A DNA stretch of 56,805 nt from Phycisphaeraceae bacterium (GCA_029260615.1 JAJDCX010000064.1:1-56805), one strand, 5' to 3'; shown: positions 8,875 to 17,441, counted from the first letter of the stretch. The notes: generated by a model not told the origin, from the letters alone. A program made the numbers and translations.

Positions 8875-9336
8875 ATGGCTAGATTTCAGTTCAAGTTCCA
8901 GACCCTACTGGCACATCACCGCAGGGTAGAAGATCAGCGGCAACGCGAACTGGCTCAGCACCTACGTACACGAATGATTTTTCACGACCAGATACGCGAT
9001 ATGCAGGACACCATCCGAGATTCCAAGCAATCTCTCGCCGACGGGCTGGTCGGCAAGGTCGATCTCACCCGGGTCGGTCAATTCGCCCGATACTCCGGCC
9101 ACGCCGCGCAACGCGCACGTCAGATCGTCGTCCGCCTCGCCGGGGTCGAAAAACAAATCGAAGAAGCACGCCAGCTCCTCCTGGACTCGACCAAGCAACG
9201 CAAAAGCCTGGAACTGCTCCGAGACAAGCACCAGGCCCAGTGGAAATACGAGCAGGACCGCCGTGAGACCAACGAGCTGGATGAGTTGGCGACCACCCGG
9301 TACGCACGGCTCATGATGATCGGGGGCGCCTCGTGA
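8875..9336 (+). CDS. fliJ: Flagellar export chaperone FliJ
   Basis: 153 residues, almost entirely predicted coiled coil with alternating charged residues, beginning FQFKFQTLLAHHRRVEDQ, a typical FliJ N terminus. FliJ links the ATPase complex to FlhA and escorts export chaperones. Position after fliI and size fit. Its TGA overlaps the GTG of the next gene (GTGA), indicating coupling. Sequence identity in this family is low, so position carries much of the call. Confidence 0.88.
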   Translation: MARFQFKFQTLLAHHRRVEDQRQRELAQHLRTRMIFHDQIRDMQDTIRDSKQSLADGLVGKVDLTRVGQFARYSGHAAQRARQIVVRLAGVEKQIEEARQLLLDSTKQRKSLELLRDKHQAQWKYEQDRRETNELDELATTRYARLMMIGGAS

Positions 9337-10046
9337 AGATGATGTGGTATGTGTTCTTAGGGATCCTGTTTGTAAACCTCCTCGGCGCCGCCGGGTTCGT
9401 CGGCTGGATGTACGTCGATGGCCGGATCGACGAGGACCGCCTGGATAGCGTGGTAGACACATTCAGGATGACGATCCAAGAAGAGGCCCTGCAGGACGCA
9501 GACGCCCAACTGGCTGCCGAAGAGTCACAAAAAATACTCGAGCAACACGCCCGGCTGGAATCGGTCGGCAAAGGCCCAACTACGCTGCGCGAACAACTCG
9601 ACAAGGCCCAGCAGGCAGACGAAACCGCGCTGGAGAAAATTAAGTTCTTCAACGCTCAGAACAAGGCGCTCCGTGAGGAGATGGCCCGGTTCAAAGCAGA
9701 CCACAGCCGCCGTGCCGCGCAACTCGACGAGGAACGCAAAACCTTCGAGCAATGGATCAAGGACCGTGCCGACCAGACCAGCGACGCCAACTTCCAACAA
9801 GTCATTGAGCTGTACGAAACCCAGGCACCCAAGCAGACCAAGCAGGCTTTCCAAGTCTTGATGGCCCAGGGGCTCACCGACCAGGTTGTCGAATACCTCG
9901 CCGCCATGAGCAGCCGAAAAGCAGGCAAGGTACTGGCGCAGTTCAAGTCACCTCAGGAAGTCCCCCAGGCCTCCGACCTACTTGAAAGACTACGCAACCG
10001 TGGGGAATACACGCCAGACCAGCAGACGCAACAGTTAGGGAATTAG
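9333..10046 (+). CDS. MotE-like flagellar chaperone (MgtE-N-type domain)
   Basis: 237 residues. One membrane segment at about 6-28, a long coiled coil (about 45-155), then a C-terminal helical domain (LYETQAPKQTKQAFQVLM through VLAQFKSPQEVPQASDLLE) like the MgtE N-terminal domain found in MotE/YlxF proteins between fliJ and fliK. MotE is known as a chaperone for the stator protein MotC in some bacteria; its exact role here is unknown. Translation starts at GTG 9333 in the fliJ stop, or at ATG 9339. Confidence 0.75.
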   Translation: MKMMWYVFLGILFVNLLGAAGFVGWMYVDGRIDEDRLDSVVDTFRMTIQEEALQDADAQLAAEESQKILEQHARLESVGKGPTTLREQLDKAQQADETALEKIKFFNAQNKALREEMARFKADHSRRAAQLDEERKTFEQWIKDRADQTSDANFQQVIELYETQAPKQTKQAFQVLMAQGLTDQVVEYLAAMSSRKAGKVLAQFKSPQEVPQASDLLERLRNRGEYTPDQQTQQLGN

Positions 10047-10048
10047 TC

Positions 10049-11473
10049 ATGAGCATACTGACCGTATTCAATCAGACCGTCACAGACCTGCTGCCCTCAC
10101 GCAAGACTGCGCCGCTGGCCAAGGCGGACAGCCCGGAGTTTGATCGCCAGCTTAAAGACGCCGGTGAACGTTTCAGTAAACCCGAGCCAGCCGTAGACAA
10201 AGCACCCATCGCAAAGCCCAGTGACGAAAGTCACGTCGTGGAGCAGGTCGACGCGCCCACCGAACAAGACACGCAAGTAGATTCACAGGACTATTCGCAG
10301 GATACCCCTGCAGGCCAAGACCAAGATCAAACGGCCGACACGGTGGACACCACACAGGGTGGCTCCGTTGATGAAGCCGCGCCAGACGTTGACAGCCAGA
10401 CCCAGACCGAGCAGGCATCCGAGGTTGCAACAACAGTAGACCCTGACGGGCTGCTGTTACAGCAGACGGTTGTGCAGGTGAACGAAGCCACCACGGCACA
10501 AACCACCGACAGCAAGCAGGCTGCCGATGCCCCGCAGGCCCAGGCCGTGAATACACAGCAGGCACAGAACACCGCTGCCGTTGCCACTCCCGACGAACAA
10601 TCCCAGCAATCGCAGCAATCGCAACAGCAGCAACAATCGCAACAACAGCCGAGCGATGTCTTGTCAGCCGTCGCGACCGGCCCCGTTCAACCCCAGCAGG
10701 ATAAGGCGGCGCAATCGACCACCGGTGATAACACAACACAGAACCAACCGTCCGCATCCTCCCAACGCCTCGCTGTAGTATCCGAAGCCAGGCAGGCCGA
10801 CACCCGCCAGTCGGGCTCAGGCGATGCGTCCCAACAGGACCAAGGCGCTCTTAACAGTGAGTCCCAATCGTCGCGGGCGGCCGTCGTTCAGGCTTCCAGT
10901 CAAGCGGTACCGGTTGCTGCCGGGGGCGGTGAAGCCGCCTCCACCGCGACCGCCACGTTTGTTTCAGGTGACACCCCACTGATACAGGCCGGTGCATCGT
11001 CCCAGGTCACACCGGCGGCGCAGACCCAGGAAACCGACAACACCCAGCTCAACACCGCCCGGCTCGCACGCGGGTTGCAGAACGCCGTGCAGCAGAAGGG
11101 CGGCTCGGTAACCTTACGTCTCACCCCCCCTGAGATGGGCACGGTTCGTATCCAACTTCAGATGCAAAATGGCACGGTCAACGCACAATTCCACGCCGAG
11201 ACCGAATCGACTCGCTCGCTTTTAAATCAGCAGATGTCTCAACTCCGCTCCTCGCTGGAGCAGCAGGGGTTGACCGTCGAGCGCCTTGGGGTGCAGACTT
11301 TGCAGCAAACATCCGGGTCCAATCTACACAACGAATCACAGACCGACCGTGATGGCCAACCCAACGACGGGCGCAGCCGCGGCAGCTTCACGCGGCAGGG
11401 TGATGGTGAACAAGACCAGCCCGCCTCCGACGAACCGTCCAGTTTTGACCAGGAACTCACTCACGCGGCGTAA
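10049..11473 (+). CDS. fliK: Flagellar hook-length control protein FliK
   Basis: 474 residues. FliK measures hook length and switches export specificity. The first 330 residues are low-complexity, acidic and rich in Gln, Asp, Thr and Ala, including a run of CAR codons at 10600-10655 (SQQSQQSQQQQQ). The C-terminal Flg_hook domain (about 345-410) has the conserved pattern VTLRLTPPEMGTVRIQLQ. A disordered tail follows. Repetitive Gln codons could expand or shrink in frame. Confidence 0.92.
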   Translation: MSILTVFNQTVTDLLPSRKTAPLAKADSPEFDRQLKDAGERFSKPEPAVDKAPIAKPSDESHVVEQVDAPTEQDTQVDSQDYSQDTPAGQDQDQTADTVDTTQGGSVDEAAPDVDSQTQTEQASEVATTVDPDGLLLQQTVVQVNEATTAQTTDSKQAADAPQAQAVNTQQAQNTAAVATPDEQSQQSQQSQQQQQSQQQPSDVLSAVATGPVQPQQDKAAQSTTGDNTTQNQPSASSQRLAVVSEARQADTRQSGSGDASQQDQGALNSESQSSRAAVVQASSQAVPVAAGGGEAASTATATFVSGDTPLIQAGASSQVTPAAQTQETDNTQLNTARLARGLQNAVQQKGGSVTLRLTPPEMGTVRIQLQMQNGTVNAQFHAETESTRSLLNQQMSQLRSSLEQQGLTVERLGVQTLQQTSGSNLHNESQTDRDGQPNDGRSRGSFTRQGDGEQDQPASDEPSSFDQELTHAA

Positions 11474-11531
11474 ACACGAAGACTAACCCCCGAGCCATTT
11501 GCCGGGGACTTGAATCCAGGAGTATCAGACA

Positions 11532-12170
11532 ATGTCAGCAGGTGCCATAGGCGGATTTGCCGCCGCCCAACCAAGCCAGCCCTCGAACAGCGCATTCGGG
11601 GAATTATCCAGCGAGGAGTTCGTCAACATCCTCGTCGCCGAGTTGAGCAACCAGGACCCCTTCGAGCCCAACGACTCCGCGGCCATCCTCGAACAGTTGT
11701 CCAGCCTGCGTAACATCGAGAGCCAGGCCTCACTGCAGGAACAACTGGAGACCATGGTTGATCAGAACGCGATCTCTTCCGCTAGCGGGATGATCGGCCA
11801 GTTTGTCAAGGGCTTGAATACCAGCAACCAGGTCGTCGAAGGCGTTGTGGACTCGCTCGTCATCGAGAACGGCAACCCGATCTTTAAGCTAAGCGACGGC
11901 ACACGGATCGAGGCCTCACGCATCACCGATGTCGGCAACCTGGGCGATTTTGATACCCAGGTCGTTCAGCAATTGCTACGCAACCTCATCATCCTCAACT
12001 CCAGCGCACTGGTTGGGAAGATGGTTAGTGGGTTTGACCAGAACAACGCCCTGGTCGAGGGGGTTGTCACCAGTGTAGTGACCGAGGACGACGACTTGAT
12101 TCTTGAGCTTGATACGGGTCAAAGACTTTCAGCCGGGGCCGTGACGCGGTTCTCGGATGTGCAGAAATAA
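11532..12170 (+). CDS. flgD: Flagellar hook capping protein FlgD
   Basis: 212 residues, normal for FlgD, which caps the growing hook. The N-terminal motif LSSEEFVNILVAELSNQDP (about 26-44) and the following SAAILEQLSSLRNIES are diagnostic. The remainder is a beta-rich region containing two similar stretches (IGQFVKGLNTSNQVVEGVV and VGKMVSGFDQNNALVEGVV), an internal duplication typical of this form of FlgD. An AGGAG precedes the ATG. Confidence 0.94.
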   Translation: MSAGAIGGFAAAQPSQPSNSAFGELSSEEFVNILVAELSNQDPFEPNDSAAILEQLSSLRNIESQASLQEQLETMVDQNAISSASGMIGQFVKGLNTSNQVVEGVVDSLVIENGNPIFKLSDGTRIEASRITDVGNLGDFDTQVVQQLLRNLIILNSSALVGKMVSGFDQNNALVEGVVTSVVTEDDDLILELDTGQRLSAGAVTRFSDVQK

Positions 12171-12197
12171 TCGACTGAGTTTGTAGGAAGGTTCATC

Positions 12198-12515
12198 GTG
12201 TCCAATGCAGGCGACTTATTACGGATGCTCATGCCAGCGGTCAGCCCCGTGCCGACCACGGGCGCGCGTCCGGGCAAGCAGCCGATCGAGTCGCTCAGCT
12301 TCGAGTCGCTGTTGGAGGACGCAAAGCAGCCCGCGGGTCAGACCGAAACAAGGCCGGTCAATTCGACAACAGAGATAGACCCCCAAGCCCCGACAGACAG
12401 CACGAAACCAGTCGATCAGACCACACAGGCCAACGCATTATCCCAATTAACCGGGATCGAATCGATACAGAACGCGTCGCTTAGGCGCATCGTCGCAGAC
12501 GCGGCCGGGAAATAG
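12198..12515 (+). CDS. Small unknown protein between flgD and flgE
   Basis: 105 residues with no family I recognise. It starts at GTG 12198, with AGGAAGG six bases upstream, so it is very likely translated. It is Pro/Thr/Gln-rich with a short conserved-looking SFESLLEDA (about 35-43) and a C-terminal helix (SLRRIVADA). Many Gram-positive flagellar operons carry a gene of similar size here (TIGR02530, flagellar operon protein), and this might be a shortened relative; the characteristic FSKHA-type motif of that family is absent. An export or hook-assembly role would be guesswork. Confidence 0.6.
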   Translation: MSNAGDLLRMLMPAVSPVPTTGARPGKQPIESLSFESLLEDAKQPAGQTETRPVNSTTEIDPQAPTDSTKPVDQTTQANALSQLTGIESIQNASLRRIVADAAGK

Positions 12516-12575
12516 TTTCTTCAGTTAAGTACAAACACACCCGTCTGGCACGGGTGGCACACGCAGGAGTTTATC

Positions 12576-14288
12576 ATGGCGTTACAGACCGCACTTTTCA
12601 GCAGCCTCACAGGCATTACCTCCAACTCCAAACTCCTGGCGGTCGCCGGCAACAATATCGCCAACGTCAATACCACCGCGTATAAGAAGAGCCGGATCAC
12701 CTTCGAGACGCAGATCTCCCAGCGGCTGACCAGCGGCTCGGCACCCACCGGCACAATCGGCGGCACCAACCCCACACAGATGGGCCTGGGCACACGCACC
12801 AGCACCATCACACGCGACTTCTCCACCGGGTCGCTGCAACCCACCGGCGTGAATACTGACATGGCCATCGAAGGCAACGGCTTCTTCATCGTCAGCACCG
12901 AGGGCAGTACACGCTACACACGCACCGGCAACTTCGTCCTGGACCGCAGCTTCAACCTCGTCAACGCCGACGGCGGGCTGGTCCAAGGCTTCGCCGTGGA
13001 TGAAAACTTCGATGTCGTCGAGGGCCTGCTGGTTGACCTGACCATCCCCACCGGCGTGCTGACCATCGCCCAAGCGACCGAGAATGTCACCTTCGCTGGC
13101 AACCTCAACGCCGGCGGCGATGTCGCTACCGTCGGCAGCATCAGCACCAGCGCCGTGCTCTACTCCGACGCATTGGCGACCACTGCGGCCGTCGGGACCG
13201 ACGCCCTGGCAACCCTCTTCGATGCCACCGGGACAGCGTTGTACGCATTGGGTGATGTCATCACCGTCTCGGGCGTGACCAAGGGCGGTGCCGCCATCTC
13301 CGACCGGACCTTCGAGATCGGGCCTGCCAACACCACCAACAGCCACGGCTTCGGCAGCACACTCGACGATTTCACCGCTTTCCTTGATGACATTCTCGGC
13401 ATCGACACCACCCAGGCCACGACCGCTACCTCTACGCCGGGGATCACTATCGTCGGCGGGCAGATCCTCGTCGAAGGGAACACCGGCGAAGACAACAGCA
13501 TCCTCTTTAGCGCCTCCAGCATCAAGAACAACAACGTCGTCTCCTACGGGTTCACCGGCACACAGGAAGCCAACGGCGGGTCCACACGCACCACGTTCGT
13601 CTCCTTCGACAGCCTCGGCTCCGAAGTTGTGATCGATCTTCGCTTCGTCTTGGAAACCAAGACCTCCACCGGCGCGACCTGGCGCTACTACGCAGACTCC
13701 ACCGACGACACAGACCTGGACCTGCACCTGGGCACCGGCGTGCTGAGCTTCGACACCGAGGGCAACCTCCTGACTGTGGCCAACCCAAGTATCTCGATCG
13801 ACCGTGTCGACACCGGTGCGGTCACGCCGATGAACATCAACCTCAAGTTCGCAGACCCGTTCAACACCGTGACCTCGCTGACCGACACCTCCAGCCAGAT
13901 CGCCGCCCGGAATCAGGACGGCTCACAGATCGGCACACTCGAAGATTTCAGCGTCGGTGAAGACGGAACGATCTCCGGCGTCTTCTCCAACGGCCTGCTG
14001 CGAAACCTCGGCAGGGTCCCCATCGCCGTCTTCGCTAACAACAACGGCCTGGAAGAATTTGGTGGCAGTCTCTACCGTCCGACCATTAACTCCGGCATCG
14101 CCACGGTTGTCTCGGCGGGGCAGGGCGGCTCCGGCCGAGTTATCGGACGATCCCTGGAACTCTCCAACGTCGAACTCGCAGAGGAGTTCATCAACCTCAT
14201 CAGCGCCAGTACCGGCTTCAGTGCCAGTTCCAGAGTCCTGACCACCAGTGACGAGCTTATCCAGGAACTACTCGCCGCCGTCCGATAA
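12576..14288 (+). CDS. flgE: Flagellar hook protein FlgE
   Basis: 570 residues, about 170 longer than the E. coli hook protein. The N terminus (LAVAGNNIANVNTTAYKKS, about 21-39) and C terminus (ELSNVELAEEFINLISAS, near 530) are the standard axial-protein D0/D1 helices. The extra length is an Ala/Thr/Gly-rich central region (about 155-330), presumably surface domains of the hook. A decent AGGAG precedes the ATG. It follows flgD, its capping partner. Confidence 0.94.
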   Translation: MALQTALFSSLTGITSNSKLLAVAGNNIANVNTTAYKKSRITFETQISQRLTSGSAPTGTIGGTNPTQMGLGTRTSTITRDFSTGSLQPTGVNTDMAIEGNGFFIVSTEGSTRYTRTGNFVLDRSFNLVNADGGLVQGFAVDENFDVVEGLLVDLTIPTGVLTIAQATENVTFAGNLNAGGDVATVGSISTSAVLYSDALATTAAVGTDALATLFDATGTALYALGDVITVSGVTKGGAAISDRTFEIGPANTTNSHGFGSTLDDFTAFLDDILGIDTTQATTATSTPGITIVGGQILVEGNTGEDNSILFSASSIKNNNVVSYGFTGTQEANGGSTRTTFVSFDSLGSEVVIDLRFVLETKTSTGATWRYYADSTDDTDLDLHLGTGVLSFDTEGNLLTVANPSISIDRVDTGAVTPMNINLKFADPFNTVTSLTDTSSQIAARNQDGSQIGTLEDFSVGEDGTISGVFSNGLLRNLGRVPIAVFANNNGLEEFGGSLYRPTINSGIATVVSAGQGGSGRVIGRSLELSNVELAEEFINLISASTGFSASSRVLTTSDELIQELLAAVR

Positions 14289-14298
14289 TAAAGATCGT

Positions 14299-14369
14299 GG
14301 TTGGTGATTAGGGATTGGTGGTTAGTTAGAAGCTGGCACCAATACCAACTGCCAACCACCAACCACACC
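14299..14369 (+). repeat. Heptamer-repeat hairpin between flgE and flbD
   Basis: Left arm 14299-14326 reads GGTTGGT/GATTAGG/GATTGGT/GGTTAGT; right arm 14338-14369 reads ACCAATA/CCAACTG/CCAACCA/CCAACCA plus CACCT. The arms are partly complementary and every unit is seven bases. The right arm touches the flbD ATG and there is no purine-rich ribosome site. The architecture matches the two elements earlier in the operon although the heptamer differs. Confidence 0.8.
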
Positions 14370-14370
14370 T

Positions 14371-14568
14371 ATGATTACCGTCACCCGTCTCAATGGCAAA
14401 CAATTCGTGGTCAACGCCGAGATCATCCGCACCGTGGAGTCTAACCCGGACACCACGATCATTCTGATGAACGGCGATCACATCATCGTCAAAGAAGACA
14501 TGCAGCGCGTCGTAGAACTGGCCGTAGACTATGGCCGAAGCCTCCGCCGCCTTCTGGCACCGAGTTAA
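14371..14568 (+). CDS. flbD: Flagellar protein FlbD/SwrD family
   Basis: 65 residues matching the small FlbD (SwrD) family: ITVTRLNGKQFVVNAEII at the start and NGDHIIVKED in the centre. The family lies between flgE and motA in many operons; SwrD raises flagellar motor power in Bacillus. It is distinct from the Caulobacter regulator of the same name. No Shine-Dalgarno is present; the heptamer-repeat arm directly precedes the ATG. Confidence 0.88.
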   Translation: MITVTRLNGKQFVVNAEIIRTVESNPDTTIILMNGDHIIVKEDMQRVVELAVDYGRSLRRLLAPS

Positions 14569-14583
14569 TACGGCCCAAATAAA

Positions 14584-14604
14584 ACCCCGCATCTGCTGCG
14601 GGGT
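14584..14604. terminator. Hairpin after flbD, T-run on the - strand
   Basis: A perfect 8-bp stem ACCCCGCA/TGCGGGGT with a five-base loop follows flbD. The A-rich bases are upstream on the + strand, so only a - strand transcript would have the classical T-tail. On the + strand it may attenuate or protect mRNA ends between flbD and motA. The remaining 180 bases to motA hold a possible sigma-28 promoter and a small GACCC/GGGTC hairpin. Confidence 0.45.
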
Positions 14605-14712
14605 CGCGCAGACTTTCACCCGGGTTTATGTCATGCCGATCCACGAGTAGAACCTTGGAATTTGCCTCAAACGACAAGCCAAACCAGGGCTGACCCGACA
14701 CATCATCCGTTC

Positions 14713-14741
14713 TAATTATTCCGGGCCCGATAGACCGATAA
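14713..14741 (+). promoter_or_regulatory. Possible sigma-28 (FliA) promoter before motA
   Basis: ACCGATAA (14734-14741) resembles the sigma-28 -10 box GCCGATAA; TAATTATT (14713-14720) resembles its -35 box, but the spacing is two bases longer than ideal. It lies 44 bases upstream of motA, and fliA is encoded downstream. Suggestive only. Confidence 0.35.
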
Positions 14742-14784
14742 GAAAACCAATGGACCCCCTTCGGGTCTGGGTTGAGGTGCGCTT

Positions 14785-15564
14785 ATGGACTTAGGTATCC
14801 TGTTCGGTTTTCTCGGCACGTGGGTGTTGTTGATGTTCGCGCTGTTCAGCAGCGGTGATGTCACGATGTTCATCGATCGACCCAGCCTCATCCTCGTCTG
14901 CGGGATGACTTCGTGCGTCATCTTCTTTGCTTTCCCTGCGGGGAACGTCAAGCAACTGATCAAGATCATCAAGAGCGCGGTGTTCTTCAGTGCCCCCTCG
15001 ACTTCCAAGCTGATTGAAGACATGGTCTCCTACGCCGAGATCGCACGCCGTGACGGCATCCTTAGCCTGGAAAGCACGACCAAAGACATCGAAGACCCCT
15101 TCATCGTCCTAGGTATCCAGATGGCAGTGGACGGGACCGACCCGGAACTGATCGAGCAGGTGCTGACCAACGACCTGGAAAACCTCGCCGAGCGGCACGA
15201 CGTGGGTAAGGCCCTGTTGGACACGATCGGCAAGTACGCTCCGGCGTTCGGCATGATCGGGACACTGGTCGGCCTGGTTATCATGCTTAGCAACATGGAC
15301 GACCCCGCCGCGATCGGCCCCGGTATGGCGGTCGCCCTGCTCACGACCATGTACGGCGCCATCATCGCCAACGCCGCCGCACTGCCCATGGCCGACCGCC
15401 TGGCCCGAAGGTCCGCCGAGGAAGTCCTCTACCGGACGATCATCATCAAAGGTGTTATGTCGATCCAGAGCGGTGACAACCCGCGGATTGTTGAGCAAAA
15501 ACTCCGTACCTACCTCCCCCCAAGCGAGCGGTCCGAGGAGGAAGACGACAAAGACGCGGCGTAG
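14785..15564 (+). CDS. motA: Flagellar stator protein MotA
   Basis: 259 residues with four membrane segments, the length of the Gram-positive-type MotA. Conserved features are the cytoplasmic loop and TM3-TM4 region (YAPAFGMIGTLVGLVIML and GPGMAVALLTTMYGAII), including the Pro residues needed for torque. MotA forms the proton channel with MotB and contacts FliG. GAGG precedes the ATG by eight bases. motB follows after a heptamer-repeat junction. Confidence 0.96.
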   Translation: MDLGILFGFLGTWVLLMFALFSSGDVTMFIDRPSLILVCGMTSCVIFFAFPAGNVKQLIKIIKSAVFFSAPSTSKLIEDMVSYAEIARRDGILSLESTTKDIEDPFIVLGIQMAVDGTDPELIEQVLTNDLENLAERHDVGKALLDTIGKYAPAFGMIGTLVGLVIMLSNMDDPAAIGPGMAVALLTTMYGAIIANAAALPMADRLARRSAEEVLYRTIIIKGVMSIQSGDNPRIVEQKLRTYLPPSERSEEEDDKDAA

Positions 15565-15570
15565 AAGAAC

Positions 15571-15635
15571 GGCTAGCTATTAGATTTCAGGCATTTGCCA
15601 GACCTTAGAACCCAGGCCCCAAACCCAATTTACCC
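15571..15635 (+). repeat. Heptamer repeat between motA and motB
   Basis: A GGCTAGCTATTAG fragment (15571-15583) echoes the flgB-flgC arm. It is followed at 15598-15635 by in-phase C-rich 7-mers CCAGACC/TTAGAAC/CCAGGCC/CCAAACC/CAATTTA and CCC that touch the motB ATG. No ribosome site is visible. Confidence 0.65.
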
Positions 15636-16397
15636 ATGGCCAAAAAGTGTAAATGCCCCCCGGCCGGCGCCCCCGAATGGGTCATGACCTACGGCGACAT
15701 GATGTCGCTGCTGCTGACGTTCTTTATCCTCCTGCTGTCGCTGTCGGAGATCAAGAAAGAGGACGAATGGAAGGCCGTGGTGGAGGAAGTCAAGAAATCG
15801 TTCGGGATGAAGGGCGGCGGCGGACGCCTGCCGACCGACAACGACCCGGCGCTGACCCTGGTGAAAATCCTCGAAACCGTCCAGAATCAGCAACGCAAGG
15901 AGAAAAACACCTCCAATACCGACGATCCTGGCATGTCAGGCCGGGATCAGCGGGTCACCACCATACGCCCGGGAGAATACATCCCGGTCGGTGGAAGGGT
16001 CACGTTCCAGCCCGGATCAGCCGATCTTAGCGATGTGGCTAAACGCAATATCCGCAGCTTTATCGAGCAGGAGGAGTTCGACATCCGTGGCACCAACTAC
16101 ATTATCGAGCTGCGTGGCCACGCAGCGACCGCGGAGACCGATCTGATCGGCGATGCCGACCGTGACTTATGGGACCTTAGCTACGGCCGCGCCAAGGCCG
16201 TCATGGGGTTCTTGGTTAGTGACGAGATCGGGTTGAGCCCCAAGCAGGTCCGGCTGATCGGCGCCGCGGACCGAGAGCCGCTCAAGAAACAGGCCTACAC
16301 CTCCTCGCAGCGGCAGATCAACCGCCGGGTTGAGGTATTCGTCAGCGAAAACGTGATCAATGATTATTCCGTGACCCGAGCCAAGACATCCTGGTAA
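15636..16397 (+). CDS. motB: Flagellar stator protein MotB
   Basis: 253 residues. A short cytoplasmic Cys/Lys-rich head (KKCKCPPAGAP) precedes one membrane segment (about 17-39) with the proton-accepting Asp21 in MTYGDMMSLLLTFF. The C-terminal OmpA/MotB peptidoglycan-binding domain (about 115-235) has VTFQPGSADLSD and NYIIELRGHA. It forms the anchored stator with MotA. The ATG directly follows C-rich heptamers without a Shine-Dalgarno. Confidence 0.96.
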   Translation: MAKKCKCPPAGAPEWVMTYGDMMSLLLTFFILLLSLSEIKKEDEWKAVVEEVKKSFGMKGGGGRLPTDNDPALTLVKILETVQNQQRKEKNTSNTDDPGMSGRDQRVTTIRPGEYIPVGGRVTFQPGSADLSDVAKRNIRSFIEQEEFDIRGTNYIIELRGHAATAETDLIGDADRDLWDLSYGRAKAVMGFLVSDEIGLSPKQVRLIGAADREPLKKQAYTSSQRQINRRVEVFVSENVINDYSVTRAKTSW

Positions 16398-16421
16398 CCC
16401 AAGACGACGGACGTACCGACC

Positions 16422-16955
16422 ATGGCTGAAGAGAACAACGACGCAACCAACGCCCCCGAGGGGGCCGGCAAGAAGAAGCTGCCGATCAAGACCGCGATAA
16501 TCCTGGCGGTGGCGCTGCTCATCGAAGGGGTGGCCATCTCGGCGGTGTTCATCATGGCCAAGGGCCCCGAGCCTATCCGCGCCGACGCCGGTTTGGCCGA
16601 AGATCTGGCAGATGAAGAGAAGCAGGTCGAGGTTCTGGTCATCGCCGAGAAGTTTCAGAACACCCGCACCGGGCGTAGCTACCTCTACGACACCGAGATC
16701 TACGTCATGATCCGCAAAAAGCACATGGACAACGTCGAAGCCTCGATCGAGGGGATGCAGGCCCAGTTAAGCACGGAAATCGCCACGATTTTCCGCCGGG
16801 CCGAGCCGTCCTACCTGATGGAACCCGAGCTGGCGACGCTGACGCGACAGGTCGGTGCCGTCGTGATTGATAAGATCGGGGACGATTCCGACTCCCAGCC
16901 CTATGTATTGGGCACACTGATTAAGAAGTGCATCCGCATCCGTGCGGATATGTAA
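16422..16955 (+). CDS. fliL: Flagellar basal-body-associated protein FliL
   Basis: 177 residues: acidic cytoplasmic N terminus, one membrane segment (about 22-44), and a periplasmic stomatin-like FliL domain with SYLYDTEIYVMIRK and the C-terminal pattern LSTEIATIFRRAEPS. FliL rings surround and stabilise the stator. The location after motAB is standard. In most operons fliM follows; here fliN does. Confidence 0.88.
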   Translation: MAEENNDATNAPEGAGKKKLPIKTAIILAVALLIEGVAISAVFIMAKGPEPIRADAGLAEDLADEEKQVEVLVIAEKFQNTRTGRSYLYDTEIYVMIRKKHMDNVEASIEGMQAQLSTEIATIFRRAEPSYLMEPELATLTRQVGAVVIDKIGDDSDSQPYVLGTLIKKCIRIRADM

Positions 16956-16979
16956 CCCAAGGCAAGCAAGGAAGCAGCC

Positions 16980-17441
16980 ATGGCAGAAGACGGACCTAAC
17001 GACCAGACCAAAAACGCCACCGAGGCCGAAGCTGAGGCGCAGATGGCCGCCGCGCTCAACGAGGCGCAGTCCTCACTCAACGAGATCAAGGAATCCGTCG
17101 ATTCCGCTAGCCCCCCGGACGTACCGGACTTCGGTGCTGCCGATGGTGCCGCGTTGCCGACCGGCCTTGAGATGCTCGGGGACGTCGATCTGCACGTCAT
17201 GGTCGAATTAGGCCGTACCGAGATGGTCGTTGAAGACGTCTTGAAATTGGCCTCCGGCAGTGTCGTCGAATTAGACAAGCTCGCCGGCGATCCCGTGGAT
17301 GTCTACGTCAACCAACGACTGGTCGCCCGCGGTGAAGTCCTTGTACTCAATGACAATTTCTGCATCCGTATCAGTGAGATCGTTGCTAATCTTCAGGAAG
17401 AGGCGCAACAAGCCACCCAAGAGCAGGCGCAGACGGTATGA
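16980..17441 (+). CDS. fliN: Flagellar motor switch protein FliN
   Basis: 153 residues. The C-terminal SpoA domain (about 62-138) contains DVDLHVMVELGRTEM, VELDKLAGDPVDVYVN and ARGEVLVLNDNFCIRISEIV, diagnostic of FliN, the lower C-ring subunit. The first 60 residues are acidic and disordered. AAGGA precedes the ATG. FliM normally lies immediately upstream but there is no room for it: the fliL-fliN gap is 24 bases. Confidence 0.94.
   Translation: MAEDGPNDQTKNATEAEAEAQMAAALNEAQSSLNEIKESVDSASPPDVPDFGAADGAALPTGLEMLGDVDLHVMVELGRTEMVVEDVLKLASGSVVELDKLAGDPVDVYVNQRLVARGEVLVLNDNFCIRISEIVANLQEEAQQATQEQAQTV

Noticed and set aside
12546..12562. Sigma-54 promoter before flgE
   Set aside because: TGGCACG is present but the -12 GC is missing at the required distance.
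12582..13727. Long open frame antisense to flgE
   Set aside because: It mirrors the codon structure of flgE in GC-rich DNA, has a low-complexity Gly/Asp/Val composition and no ribosome site. Similar frames oppose most genes here.
14569..14784. tRNA or small RNA gene after flbD
   Set aside because: The hairpin at 14584 does not continue into a cloverleaf, and no anticodon or T-arm is present.
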